A stretch of 64,000 nt of DNA. Source: Pseudomonas sp. PA15(2017). Lineage in GTDB: Bacteria; Pseudomonadota; Gammaproteobacteria; Pseudomonadales; Pseudomonadaceae. The notes below the pieces were generated by a model that saw only the letters and a program-made list of their open reading frames with translations, did no database searches and was not told the DNA's origin. Where the stretch lies: the NCBI RefSeq assembly GCF_001945395.1, contig NZ_MSXV01000059.1, positions 154,790 through 218,789 on the forward strand, in the 5' to 3' direction. Of the stretch, positions 34,077-41,098 are shown one piece after another. A program made the translations under genes and the position numbers. Positions within the stretch are counted from its first letter, which is position 1; each line of letters opens with the position of its first letter.

Positions 34077-34517
34077 ATGATGATGTCCCTGGGCATGTTC
34101 GTGTTCAGCCTGCACACTTTGGCCTACCAGGAATTCCAGCGCCAGACCGAGTGGCGCCACGGCACCACCAGCCGCATCGGCACCAACCCGGCCCGCCAGT
34201 ACCTGGGCCGCGGCGAGGACAGCATCACCCTGCCCGGCACCCTGCTGCCCGAGCTGGCCGGCACGGCCTTGAGCCTCGACCAGTTGCGCCAGATGGCCGA
34301 CACCGGCAGCGCGTGGCCCCTGGTCGAGGGCACCGGCCGCGTCTATGGCCTCTGGGTCATTGAAAGCCTGAGCGAAACTCGCTCCTACTTTTTCGCCAAC
34401 GGCGCCGCCCGGCGCATCGAATTCAACCTGGTGCTCAAGCGCGTTGACGACGGCCGCACCGACCTGCTCGGCAGCCTCACTGGCATCCTCGGCAACCTGC
34501 TCAGGGGCCTGCTGTGA
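34077..34517 (+). CDS. U: Tail protein (P2 gpU family)
   Basis: 146 residues. Begins MMMSLGMFVFSLHTLAYQEFQR and carries the NPARQYLGRGEDSITLPGTLLPE pattern of gpU. It is needed for tail end completion. Its end overlaps D by four bases. Confidence 0.94.
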   Translation: MMMSLGMFVFSLHTLAYQEFQRQTEWRHGTTSRIGTNPARQYLGRGEDSITLPGTLLPELAGTALSLDQLRQMADTGSAWPLVEGTGRVYGLWVIESLSETRSYFFANGAARRIEFNLVLKRVDDGRTDLLGSLTGILGNLLRGLL

Positions 34518-35761
34518 TCAGCCGCGCCCTCGCCTACGCCGGCGGCCAACTGCTCGAAGCCGCCCAAGGCGAGAACACCGGCTACCCCCGCCCGGCCTGT
34601 CGAGTCGTGGTCGACGGCCGAGACATCACCGCCGCCGTCACCGAGCGGCTGATCAGCATCAACCTCACCGACAATCGCGGCATCGAGGCCGACACCCTCG
34701 ACATCCAGCTCAGCGACCACGACGGCCTGCTGGCCATCCCACCACGCGGCGCCGTGGTGCGTCTGTGGCTCGGCTGGAGCGACACCGGGCTGACCGACAA
34801 GGGCACCTACACCGTCGACGAGACCGAGCACAGCGGCGCGCCGGACGTGCTCAACATCCGCGCCCGCAGCGCCGACCTGCGCGCAGGCTTCAAGGTCAAG
34901 CGCGAACGCAGCTGGAATGCCGCCACCCTGGGCGCGGTCATCACCGCCCTGGCCAGCGGCAATGGCCTGCAGGCCATCATCGCCCCGGCGCTGATCAACA
35001 TCGCCCTGGCACACCTCGACCAGGCCAACGAGTCCGACGCCAATCTGCTGGCCCGCCTCGGCGAGCAGCATGATGCCATCGCCACCGTGAAGGCCGGCCG
35101 CCTGCTATTCATGCCCACCGGTGCGAGCACAACAGCCAGCGGCCTGGCCCTGCCCCATATCACCCTCACCCGTGCAGACGGCGACCAGCACAGGTATCTG
35201 CAGGCCGACCGCAACGCCTACACCGGCGCGCGCGCCTACTACTACGAGACCAACAGCGCCGCCAAGCAGGAAGCCATCGCCGGCACAGGCGACAACCTCA
35301 AGGACCTACGCCACACCTACACCGACCAGGCCACCGCTCTGGCCGCCGCCCGCGCCGAATGGAACCGCCTGCAGCGCGGCACCGCCACCCTGAGCTACCA
35401 GCTCGCCAAGGGGCGCCCCGATCTGATCCCCGAACTTACCTACAGCCTCACCGGCATCAAGGACGAAATCGCCGCCATCGTCTGGCTCGGCGCCAACGTG
35501 CAACACAGCTTCACACCCGAGGCCTATACCACCAGCCTCGAGCTGGAGGCCAAGCTGCCCGACGACGACCTCGCCGAACTGGCCGACCTCACCGACAGCT
35601 ACACCGGCGTGCTCGCCTGGTACCGCGACGCCAAGACTGGGCAACAGAAGAAGCTCACCCAGGGCGACCAGGCCAAGCCCAAGCGTCTGACCCACCTCTA
35701 CGCCAGCAAGGCCAGCGCCAAGCGAGCATTGGAACGTGAAGCGAAGCGACTTAAGGCATAG
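34514..35761 (+). CDS. D: Tail hub protein (P2 gpD family)
   Basis: 415 residues; P2 gpD has 387. The conserved DITAAVTERLISINLTDNRG and EADTLDIQLSDHDG stretches mark the phage late control D/hub family, similar to T4 gp27. It forms the hub beneath the spike gpV. It is the last gene of the tail operon; the moron region begins right after. Confidence 0.94.
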   Translation: MISRALAYAGGQLLEAAQGENTGYPRPACRVVVDGRDITAAVTERLISINLTDNRGIEADTLDIQLSDHDGLLAIPPRGAVVRLWLGWSDTGLTDKGTYTVDETEHSGAPDVLNIRARSADLRAGFKVKRERSWNAATLGAVITALASGNGLQAIIAPALINIALAHLDQANESDANLLARLGEQHDAIATVKAGRLLFMPTGASTTASGLALPHITLTRADGDQHRYLQADRNAYTGARAYYYETNSAAKQEAIAGTGDNLKDLRHTYTDQATALAAARAEWNRLQRGTATLSYQLAKGRPDLIPELTYSLTGIKDEIAAIVWLGANVQHSFTPEAYTTSLELEAKLPDDDLAELADLTDSYTGVLAWYRDAKTGQQKKLTQGDQAKPKRLTHLYASKASAKRALEREAKRLKA

Positions 35762-35766
35762 GGCAA

Positions 35767-35803
35767 TGCAACTGTTGCACCATGCAACTATTGCACTTAT
35801 ACT
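35767..35803 (+). promoter_or_regulatory. Promoter with two palindromic operators for the DUF4160/DUF2442 pair
   Basis: TTGCAC (35775-35780) and TATACT (35798-35803) are spaced 17 bp apart. Two near-identical 13-bp palindromes, TGCAACTGTTGCA (35767-35779) and TGCAACTATTGCA (35783-35795), overlap the -35 box and the spacer, 16 bp apart. The start codon of the first gene is 7 bp after the -10 box, so the transcript may be leaderless. This looks like an autoregulated toxin-antitoxin-style promoter. Confidence 0.75.
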
Positions 35804-35809
35804 CTCACC

Positions 35810-36040
35810 ATGCCTACGATCAAACGCCTCCATAACTGCACAATCACCCTCTACGCCGGGGATCACCTGCCGCCACACTTCCACGTGCGCCTGCAAGATG
35901 GCCGCGAAGCCCTGGTGGAAATCAACGGCCTGGCCGTGCTCTCCGGCCGCATCGCCCGTCGCGAGCTGGCAGCAGCTCTGCAGTGGGCCGCCGAAAATCA
36001 CGCGCTGTTGAGCGCCAAATGGGAGGAACTGAACCCATGA
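35810..36040 (+). CDS. DUF4160 protein
   Basis: 76 residues. The start MPTIKRLHNCTITLYAGDHLPPHFHVR has the family signature HxPPHFHV, followed by EALVEINGLAVLSG and a helical C-terminus. The molecular function of DUF4160 is not known to me. It pairs, with a 4-base overlap, with a DUF2442 protein, an arrangement often found and sometimes suggested to be toxin-antitoxin-like. No ribosome site precedes the ATG because the promoter ends 7 bp before it. Confidence 0.85.
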   Translation: MPTIKRLHNCTITLYAGDHLPPHFHVRLQDGREALVEINGLAVLSGRIARRELAAALQWAAENHALLSAKWEELNP

Positions 36041-36486
36041 AGAACCGCCACTTCACCATCGTCCATGTAGAGACCTTCGCCCCGGCCACCCTGCGCCTGA
36101 CGTATGCAGACGGCGAGCAGCTGCAGGTCGACCTGCACGACGTCATCGCCCGCCATCCAACGCTGGCCCGCCTGGCGAACCCTGCTGTCTTCGCCCAGGC
36201 CGCCATCGGCCAATGGGGCGGCAGCATCGTCTGGGCCGACGAAGACGACCTGGAGCTGGCCGCCGACAACTTGCGCGCCCGCGCAATCGAGCAAGCCGGT
36301 GGCTACTCGCACGAACTGATCTGGAACTGGATGGCCAAGCATCGCTTGAGCCTTGATGCCGCCGCCGAAGCCCTGGGCCTCAGCCGCCGCATGCTGGCCT
36401 ACTACCGCAGCGGCGAGAAGCCCATCCCGCGCACTGTGGCCCTCGCCTTGCTGGGGTGGGAAGTCGAGCAGCACCAGGCCGCATGA
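36037..36486 (+). CDS. DUF2442 protein with a C-terminal helix-turn-helix
   Basis: 149 residues. The N-terminal 80 residues match DUF2442 (VETFAPATLRLTYADGEQLQVDLHDVI). The C-terminal 55 residues contain a helix-turn-helix of XRE type (RLSLDAAAEALGLSRRMLAYYRSG). It is the likely DNA-binding regulator of this two-gene operon and candidate ligand of the two palindromes upstream. It ends eight bases before the convergent umuC stop. Confidence 0.85.
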   Translation: MKNRHFTIVHVETFAPATLRLTYADGEQLQVDLHDVIARHPTLARLANPAVFAQAAIGQWGGSIVWADEDDLELAADNLRARAIEQAGGYSHELIWNWMAKHRLSLDAAAEALGLSRRMLAYYRSGEKPIPRTVALALLGWEVEQHQAA

Positions 36487-36493
36487 CTGCCGC

Positions 36494-37756
36494 CTACCCA
36501 CGCACCCCAATCACCTCATCCCACCGCGTCGTGTAGCACAGCGACTTCATCTCCCGCCGCATGCCCCACCAGGGGTCGGCGGGCATCCTGCCAAGTCGCA
36601 CGGTGCCACGCCCTTCCCGCTTGTTGATCGCGTCCACCGTCGCCATCAGCCGTTCGCCGCCCGGGCGCGGCGCCGGCGCGAACAGGTCGTCGGTCACCTC
36701 GCCGCGGCGGCTCAGGTCCATCAGCAGGATCGAGCACTTCGAGTAGCGAAAGCCCTGCTGGAACAACGCATCAAGCGCCCGCAGCGCCGGCGCCAGGATC
36801 GCCCGTGTGTCATCGGTCGGTGCTGGCAGCGCCACGGTTCGCGCCTCCGCGTAGCGCGCCTCGTTCGGGTTGTGCACCTGGGTCCGCAGGCCCACTTGGA
36901 TTGCCCCGCACAACGAGCCCTGGCTGCGCAGCTTCTCGGCGGCCCGGAACACGTACGTTGCCAGCGCCTCGCGTATCGGTTCGATCTGCTCCAGCCGCTC
37001 GCCGAACATCTTCGAACTGCAGATGGCTTGCTTCGGCGGCGGGCCATCGTTGAAGTCCAGGCAGCTCACACCGCGCAGCTCCCGTGCGGTGCGCTCCAGC
37101 GTCACGCCGAACTGCTTGCGCAACGTGGGCACGTCGAAGTGCGCCAGGTCCCAGGCGGTTTCGATGCCCAGGGCCTGCAGCTGCGGCGCCAGGCGCCGGC
37201 CAATGCCCCACACCTCGCTGACCGGCGCGATGCGCAGCAGCTTGGCTTGCCGCGCCGGGTCGGTCAGGTCCACCACGCCGCCGGTGGCCGGCCACTTCTT
37301 CGCGGCCCAGTTAGCAAGCTTGGCCAGGGTCTTGGTGGTGCTGATGCCTACGCCCACCGGCATACCCACGTCGCGCAGTAGCCGCGCGCGCACCTGCCGG
37401 CCCAGGCCGAGTAAATCCTGCACACCGGTTAGGTCTGCCCAGCACTCGTCGACCGAATAAACCTCGATGGCCGGCACCATGTCGCGGATGGTGCGCATCA
37501 CCCGATTGCTGATGTCCGCGTACAGCGTGTAATTGCTCGACCGCACCGCCACGCCGGCGCCGCGCAACTGGTCCCGCACCTTGAAGTACGGCGCGCCCAT
37601 GGGAATGCCCAGGGCCTTCACCTCGGCCGTTCGTGCGATCACACAGCCGTCGTTGTTCGAGAGCACCACCACCGGCACGCGCTTGAGTTCGGGCTGGCAA
37701 ATGCGCTCGCAGCTGCAGTAGAAACTGTTGCAGTCGATCAACGCGAAAACCGGCAT
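36494..37756 (-). CDS. umuC: UmuC-type Y-family DNA polymerase V subunit
   Basis: 420 residues from the ATG at 37756. The palm/finger motifs FALIDCNSFYCSCERICQPEL and YSVDECWADLTGV carry the catalytic acidic residues, followed by the helix-hairpin-helix SEVWGIGRRLAPQLQALGI and a little-finger domain; full UmuC length. It performs error-prone lesion bypass with activated UmuD. Its start touches the umuD stop, so both are one SOS operon. It is a moron carried by the prophage. Confidence 0.93.
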   Translation of the reverse strand: MPVFALIDCNSFYCSCERICQPELKRVPVVVLSNNDGCVIARTAEVKALGIPMGAPYFKVRDQLRGAGVAVRSSNYTLYADISNRVMRTIRDMVPAIEVYSVDECWADLTGVQDLLGLGRQVRARLLRDVGMPVGVGISTTKTLAKLANWAAKKWPATGGVVDLTDPARQAKLLRIAPVSEVWGIGRRLAPQLQALGIETAWDLAHFDVPTLRKQFGVTLERTARELRGVSCLDFNDGPPPKQAICSSKMFGERLEQIEPIREALATYVFRAAEKLRSQGSLCGAIQVGLRTQVHNPNEARYAEARTVALPAPTDDTRAILAPALRALDALFQQGFRYSKCSILLMDLSRRGEVTDDLFAPAPRPGGERLMATVDAINKREGRGTVRLGRMPADPWWGMRREMKSLCYTTRWDEVIGVRG

Positions 37757-38211
37757 CAGCCCACCCGTCCGATGATCCACGTCACCGTGCCCCACACCTC
37801 GATCGCTTCCTCGCATTCCAGGCTCACGTCCGGCGTGAAGCGGTTCGCAGCGCGCAGCACCAGGCGCCCGCCCTCGTCGCTGGTCATCATCCGCACGCGG
37901 TAACCGCTGCCGTCGCCCAGGTCGACCACCACCAGCCGCGCCGCGTAGGTGCGTGCATCGCCAATGGTCAGCGCGTAGCTGCGGTCGACCACCAAGTGAT
38001 CGCCCTGGTACAGGCCGAAGCCGATCAGCGAGTCATCGGTCACCGCCACCACCCAGATATGCGGCGCGCCGAGGCCCGTCAGCGCGTCCAGTGAGAGCCG
38101 CCCCTCGGCCTCGTCTTCGGCCGGCGACTGAAAGCCCGTGATGCGCAGCTCTTTCGCTTCCGGGAGCAGGTGCGCGAGCCGGTCATGCCGGCCAAGAATG
38201 GAGAGTGACAT
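37756..38211 (-). CDS. umuD: UmuD homologue with an altered active site
   Basis: 151 residues from the ATG at 38211. It has the GFQSPAEDEAEGRLSLDALTG N-terminus, aligned with the UmuD cleavage region, and the S24 core DDSLIGFGLYQGDHLVVDRS. The nucleophile Ser is present (Ser61). However, the expected general-base Lys is replaced by Arg (about Arg107 in the YRVRMM segment), and the usual Cys/Ala-Gly scissile site reads Thr-Gly (25-26). Self-cleavage may therefore be absent. It lies directly upstream of umuC and is controlled by a perfect LexA box. Confidence 0.85.
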   Translation of the reverse strand: MSLSILGRHDRLAHLLPEAKELRITGFQSPAEDEAEGRLSLDALTGLGAPHIWVVAVTDDSLIGFGLYQGDHLVVDRSYALTIGDARTYAARLVVVDLGDGSGYRVRMMTSDEGGRLVLRAANRFTPDVSLECEEAIEVWGTVTWIIGRVG

Positions 38212-38230
38212 CGGGTGAACCCATGAATTA

Positions 38231-38246
38231 CTGTATGCACATACAG
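38231..38246. promoter_or_regulatory. LexA box shared by umuDC and the DUF1654 gene
   Basis: CTGTATGCACATACAG fits the CTGT-N8-ACAG consensus exactly. It is the core of a larger palindrome (38227-38250) with 11-bp perfect arms. It lies 20 bp from both divergent start codons, so both units should be SOS-induced. Confidence 0.92.
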
Positions 38247-38265
38247 TAATCGAGGCGTTACCCAG

Positions 38266-38514
38266 ATGGCAAAAGGCAAACAGCAAACGGCAGCCGCCCC
38301 AACCACCTATGAGCTGCTCGGCGCCCGAGTTCAGCGGGTCATCAACTCCCCGGCAGCGCAAAAATCCCGATCAGCGGTACTGCTGTACGCCGAAGGCGAC
38401 AACCCGGACGACTGGGCCCAGCTGTTGGACGAGATCGGCGAGAACGACAACGTCACCATCTGCCACCGCGACGACGGCATACAGCTGTTCTGGACGGTAC
38501 CGAAGGACGATTGA
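38266..38514 (+). CDS. DUF1654 protein
   Basis: 82 residues. The segments TTYELLGARVQRVINSP and DDWAQLLDEIGENDNVT, ending in QLFWTVP, match the DUF1654 family typical of Pseudomonas. Members are often behind LexA boxes, as here; a role in the SOS response has been proposed, and the mechanism is not known to me. Divergent from umuDC. Confidence 0.87.
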   Translation: MAKGKQQTAAAPTTYELLGARVQRVINSPAAQKSRSAVLLYAEGDNPDDWAQLLDEIGENDNVTICHRDDGIQLFWTVPKDD

Positions 38515-38526
38515 GCGCCCACAAAA

Positions 38527-38550
38527 AACCCCGGCACCTGGCCGGGGTTT
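38527..38550. terminator. Bidirectional terminator between DUF1654 and a convergent small gene
   Basis: AACCCCGGC/GCCGGGGTT with a 5-nt loop; a run of A on the left side gives a U-tract for the leftward transcript, and a short T run serves the rightward one. Confidence 0.8.
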
Positions 38551-38557
38551 CTGTCAC

Positions 38558-38734
38558 TCACTGCTTGCGCAGTGCCAAGCTTTCCACCGCTCGCCGCACA
38601 AAGACCTGATCACCCTCGTCCAGCTCCCGATAAAACCGAATCAGCATCCGCTCCAGTGGTGTCAGCGGTTCCCTATCAGGCTGTGCAACCTCAACCACAG
38701 GTTGACTACCAACAGCCTCAATCCCATCGTTCAT
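38558..38734 (-). CDS. Small prophage protein, paralogous to the c4-controlled ORF
   Basis: 58 residues from the ATG at 38734 behind GGAG; an ATG at 38743 is a second option. The C-terminal 33 residues (LTPLERMLIRFYRELDEGDQ onward) are about half identical, by eye, to the end of the short ORF at 22377-22514. Function unknown; the shared helix suggests a common binding partner. Confidence 0.6.
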   Translation of the reverse strand: MNDGIEAVGSQPVVEVAQPDREPLTPLERMLIRFYRELDEGDQVFVRRAVESLALRKQ

Positions 38735-38845
38735 TCTCTGCATGCTCCATGTTGTGCAGTGGAGCAAAGAGCATCGGCAGAGATACAACTCTTTTAAGCA
38801 CAGAAGCGTCGAGGGTGCCAATAAATCCACCACAAGTTTTCTGAA

Positions 38846-39232
38846 CTAGGAGTCGACGGTATTTGAATCTGGAGTTACAGACAAAGGGGCAACCTTCCAT
38901 TTATCGATGGAAAAAACAACAGCAGCAACCTTGTCATTCACATAAGTAGGCTTATCTAGCCCCATATAGAAAAAATAGCTTCTTGTTTCATCTTTATTTT
39001 TCCTATCAGTATTTTTCCCCGACTTAGTATATACAACAACAACATCATCTTTCTTTATTTCGCGGTCTGGAATCCAATAAGCATTATAAATCTCATTTGA
39101 CACCCCAGCTCCATGCCTTTGAGTGGAGGCGAGAATCTGAGATCCTATCTGTCCATCCTCAAGTGCATAGATAACTACTCTTTCTTTTTCTAGGTTGCCA
39201 GCATCTTGGACTGAACGAACTTTAATTCTCAT
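38846..39232 (-). CDS. Unknown moron protein, soluble, with mixed alpha/beta pattern
   Basis: 128 residues. Contains alternating charged and aliphatic segments (VVIYALEDGQIGSQIL, DDVVVVYTKSGKN, VAAVVFSIDKWKV), with no signal peptide or membrane helix. Codon use is AT-rich, unlike the phage core. Its start overlaps the end of the membrane protein gene upstream by 11 bp, so the two are a coupled pair. I do not recognise a family. A defence or exclusion role is only suggested by its position. Confidence 0.65.
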   Translation of the reverse strand: MRIKVRSVQDAGNLEKERVVIYALEDGQIGSQILASTQRHGAGVSNEIYNAYWIPDREIKKDDVVVVYTKSGKNTDRKNKDETRSYFFYMGLDKPTYVNDKVAAVVFSIDKWKVAPLSVTPDSNTVDS

Positions 39233-39662
39233 AACGCTTCATCCTGGCCGCAACAGAAATCCCCGCAATAGCGATCCCTAGGCATGCGACTGCGAAAGCA
39301 ACGACAAACGGCTCAATCGATATTGATATACCCGCCAATGCTGTACCAATTCCAAGCCCTGCACTGTAAAGGGTATCTAAATACCTATTCATACCTTTAA
39401 ATTTATCTAGCTCACCCTTAACCTCAGCGTGCGTAACTCTAAGCTCGTGATGAGATATTATGATAGCCTCACTTTTGAATAGTTCACTTTCCAACCTGCT
39501 ATTTTCTGCAAGCATCAATTTGTGAACGCCAGGATTTGACATATCTTCTAGAGTCAACTCCGTCATTAAATTCCTGTACGGCATTTTTCTCTTGGGCGGT
39601 TCATCTTCCGAGTTTATTTTTCCCGCCGGGGACTCTTCATCAGGAGACACTTCTTTCATCAT
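39222..39662 (-). CDS. Unknown moron membrane protein (coiled coil plus two membrane helices)
   Basis: 146 residues from the ATG at 39662 (a TTG at 39680 is possible). The N-terminal 45 residues are polar and Pro/Glu-rich. A helical coiled-coil-like part follows (about 55-105, including ENSRLESELFKSEAI and HAEVKGELDKF). Two close membrane helices are at the end (about 105-140), and a short basic tail closes it. AT-rich. Coupled with the gene at 38846. Membrane-anchored two-gene morons are typical of phage exclusion loci, but no known family is recognised. Confidence 0.65.
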   Translation of the reverse strand: MMKEVSPDEESPAGKINSEDEPPKRKMPYRNLMTELTLEDMSNPGVHKLMLAENSRLESELFKSEAIIISHHELRVTHAEVKGELDKFKGMNRYLDTLYSAGLGIGTALAGISISIEPFVVAFAVACLGIAIAGISVAARMKRYEN

Positions 39663-39723
39663 CTGTAAAATCTCTCGCAAAGCCGACTAACCACGCAGTC
39701 ACATGGCATTGAAAGGAAAGCAA

Positions 39724-39903
39724 TTAACTAGGCGTCATCATCTGCCAAACTGCATAGAAAAATCCGCCAATCATTGCTAGATAGACTAACGCCCCTATAC
39801 GAGCCCCTGTATAAGCTGCGGAATTAGTCCCCCCGCACTGCGGGCACGTTTTAGCCTCTTTCGCAATTTTTGCAGCGCATGTTTTGCAGGCAATCAACCC
39901 CAC
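39724..39903 (-). CDS. Small zinc-ribbon membrane protein
   Basis: 59 residues from the GTG at 39903, seven bases after a GGGGAG site. Two CxxC pairs (IACKTCAAKI and KTCPQCGGTN) make a zinc ribbon, followed by one membrane helix (GALVYLAMIGGFFYAVW). It starts four bases after the stop of the cysteine-repeat gene. Function unknown. The longer reading from 40080 would overlap that gene heavily and is rejected. Confidence 0.65.
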   Translation of the reverse strand: MGLIACKTCAAKIAKEAKTCPQCGGTNSAAYTGARIGALVYLAMIGGFFYAVWQMMTPS

Positions 39904-39907
39904 GACA

Positions 39908-40399
39908 TCACTCCCCTTCTTGAATGCAGTACTCGACCATCTCATACTGGGTTCCCCACTCGCGCTCGCAAGCACGCCGCTGAGAGCCTGAGTAGTTGAG
40001 TTCGATGTTTTCCTTGGCAGTTCTTCGCTCTTTGGCGCAGTGTTCCTGCATATCGAATTGGCCCGGCCATTCTCGTGCACAGCGGGTGGCTATTTCGTCC
40101 TGTGGCGCGTTTCCAATGGCCTTCTCGGCGGAACGCTGTTCCTTGATGCAGTACACAACCATCTCGAAATTCGTGCCCCACTCCCCCTCGCAATGCTGGC
40201 GGATTGACCCACTGTAATTAGCCAGTTGCCGCAACGCCTTACGCTGCTCGGAAACGCAAAAGGCACGCATCTCTGCATCATCAGGCCACTCATCGCTGCA
40301 ATGAGCCTGGATCGCACTGTCGTCGGCAACGGCGAATGTCGGTAGGACACCGACAGCGAAAAGCCCAGCGAGCGCTAGGCTGGCAAACCTAGTTTGCAT
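39908..40399 (-). CDS. Secreted/periplasmic protein with four Cys-x13-Cys repeats
   Basis: 163 residues. A signal peptide (about 1-25, ending AVA) is followed by four repeats of about 36 residues, each with the pattern C-x3-EW-x5-M-x3-C. The Cys pairs are 34/48, 70/84, 107/121 and 144/158, always 13 residues apart. Each repeat likely forms a small disulfide-bonded helical hairpin. I do not recognise a named family. AT content is lower here than in the two genes to the left. Confidence 0.75.
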   Translation of the reverse strand: MQTRFASLALAGLFAVGVLPTFAVADDSAIQAHCSDEWPDDAEMRAFCVSEQRKALRQLANYSGSIRQHCEGEWGTNFEMVVYCIKEQRSAEKAIGNAPQDEIATRCAREWPGQFDMQEHCAKERRTAKENIELNYSGSQRRACEREWGTQYEMVEYCIQEGE

Positions 40400-40466
40400 A
40401 GCTCCCTCCCCTTCATCCTGAAATCACCGGCCCCCATGGCCAGCGAACAACATCCGGTGCGGCGAC

Positions 40467-40835
40467 CTACTTGTCGCCGTTTACCTCATAACGCCCGGCC
40501 ATCTCGGCCATGGCGGTAACCATCCTATTGGTGTGCGTCTGGTCATTCGCCGGCAGTTGGCGGTAGTGCTCAAGCAGGTCCACCTCGGCACTGCTGATGC
40601 TGTCAGCGCTAGTAGGCCTGCGCTCACCAGTCACCACGTAAAGCACATCCACTCCGCGCTCTGCGACAGCGGCCAGATAGGCAGCGTCGGGGTAGCGATC
40701 CCCTTTCTCATAGTTACCTTGGGCGTTTGCTTTAACACCGCCCAGCTCACCAAAAACGGCCTGAGACATGCCCAGCCGCTCGCGCTCCTCGCGTAGGCGA
40801 TCGCCAATTCCACTCATTTGGATAGAAATCCCCAT
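40467..40835 (-). CDS. Phage repressor, XRE-type helix-turn-helix (no peptidase domain)
   Basis: 122 residues from the ATG at 40835; the ATG at 40817 is an equal candidate. The N-terminal part has the helix-turn-helix GDRLREERERLGMSQAVFGE, QGNYEKGDRYPDAAYLAAVAERG. The C-terminus is short and helical, without the S24 peptidase of lambda-type repressors. It should therefore not be cleaved in the SOS response, consistent with P2-like lifestyle and with the need for an antirepressor. It is divergent from a Cro-like gene, with a palindrome between them. Confidence 0.88.
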   Translation of the reverse strand: MGISIQMSGIGDRLREERERLGMSQAVFGELGGVKANAQGNYEKGDRYPDAAYLAAVAERGVDVLYVVTGERRPTSADSISSAEVDLLEHYRQLPANDQTHTNRMVTAMAEMAGRYEVNGDK

Positions 40836-40839
40836 TGAC

Positions 40840-40857
40840 ACCACTCGAATGAGTGGT
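40840..40857. promoter_or_regulatory. Operator between repressor and Cro-like genes
   Basis: ACCACTCGAATGAGTGGT has 7-bp perfect arms and a 4-bp centre. It stands just before the repressor start. A further half-site-like CCACTC occurs at 40905-40910 in the start of the divergent gene, and a direct repeat TTTTGAATG occurs at 40879-40887 and 40889-40897. Confidence 0.65.
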
Positions 40858-40894
40858 AATCTTTGCCACATTGAACGCTTTTGAATGGTTTTGA

Positions 40895-41098
40895 ATGATG
40901 CACGCCACTCGCACCGCTGCACAAGCAAAGGAATGGATCGAATCGCAGGGCAAATCCGTCAAGGAATTCGCAAGCGAGAACGACCTCGATCTGCACACCA
41001 CGTATCAGGTGCTGGCTGGCGTGAAGAAAGGACGCCGAGGTGCCGCACATAAAGCTGCTGTCGCGTTAGGTATCAAAGCAGCTGAGGTCGCACAGTAA
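40895..41098 (+). CDS. Cro-like DNA-binding protein (BcepMu gp16 type)
   Basis: 67 residues (an ATG one codon later is also possible). The helix-turn-helix reads KSVKEFASENDLDLHTTYQVLAG, followed by the basic KKGRRGAAHKAAVALGI, the pattern of phage-associated BcepMu gp16-like regulators. As first gene opposite the repressor, it should take the Cro role. It is followed by the CII-like gene with a one-base overlap (TAATG). Confidence 0.78.
   Translation: MMHATRTAAQAKEWIESQGKSVKEFASENDLDLHTTYQVLAGVKKGRRGAAHKAAVALGIKAAEVAQ

Noticed and set aside
39724..40080. 118-codon reading of the zinc-ribbon protein
   Set aside because: The extra N-terminus overlaps the cysteine-repeat gene by 170 bp; the GTG at 39903 has a GGGGAG site.
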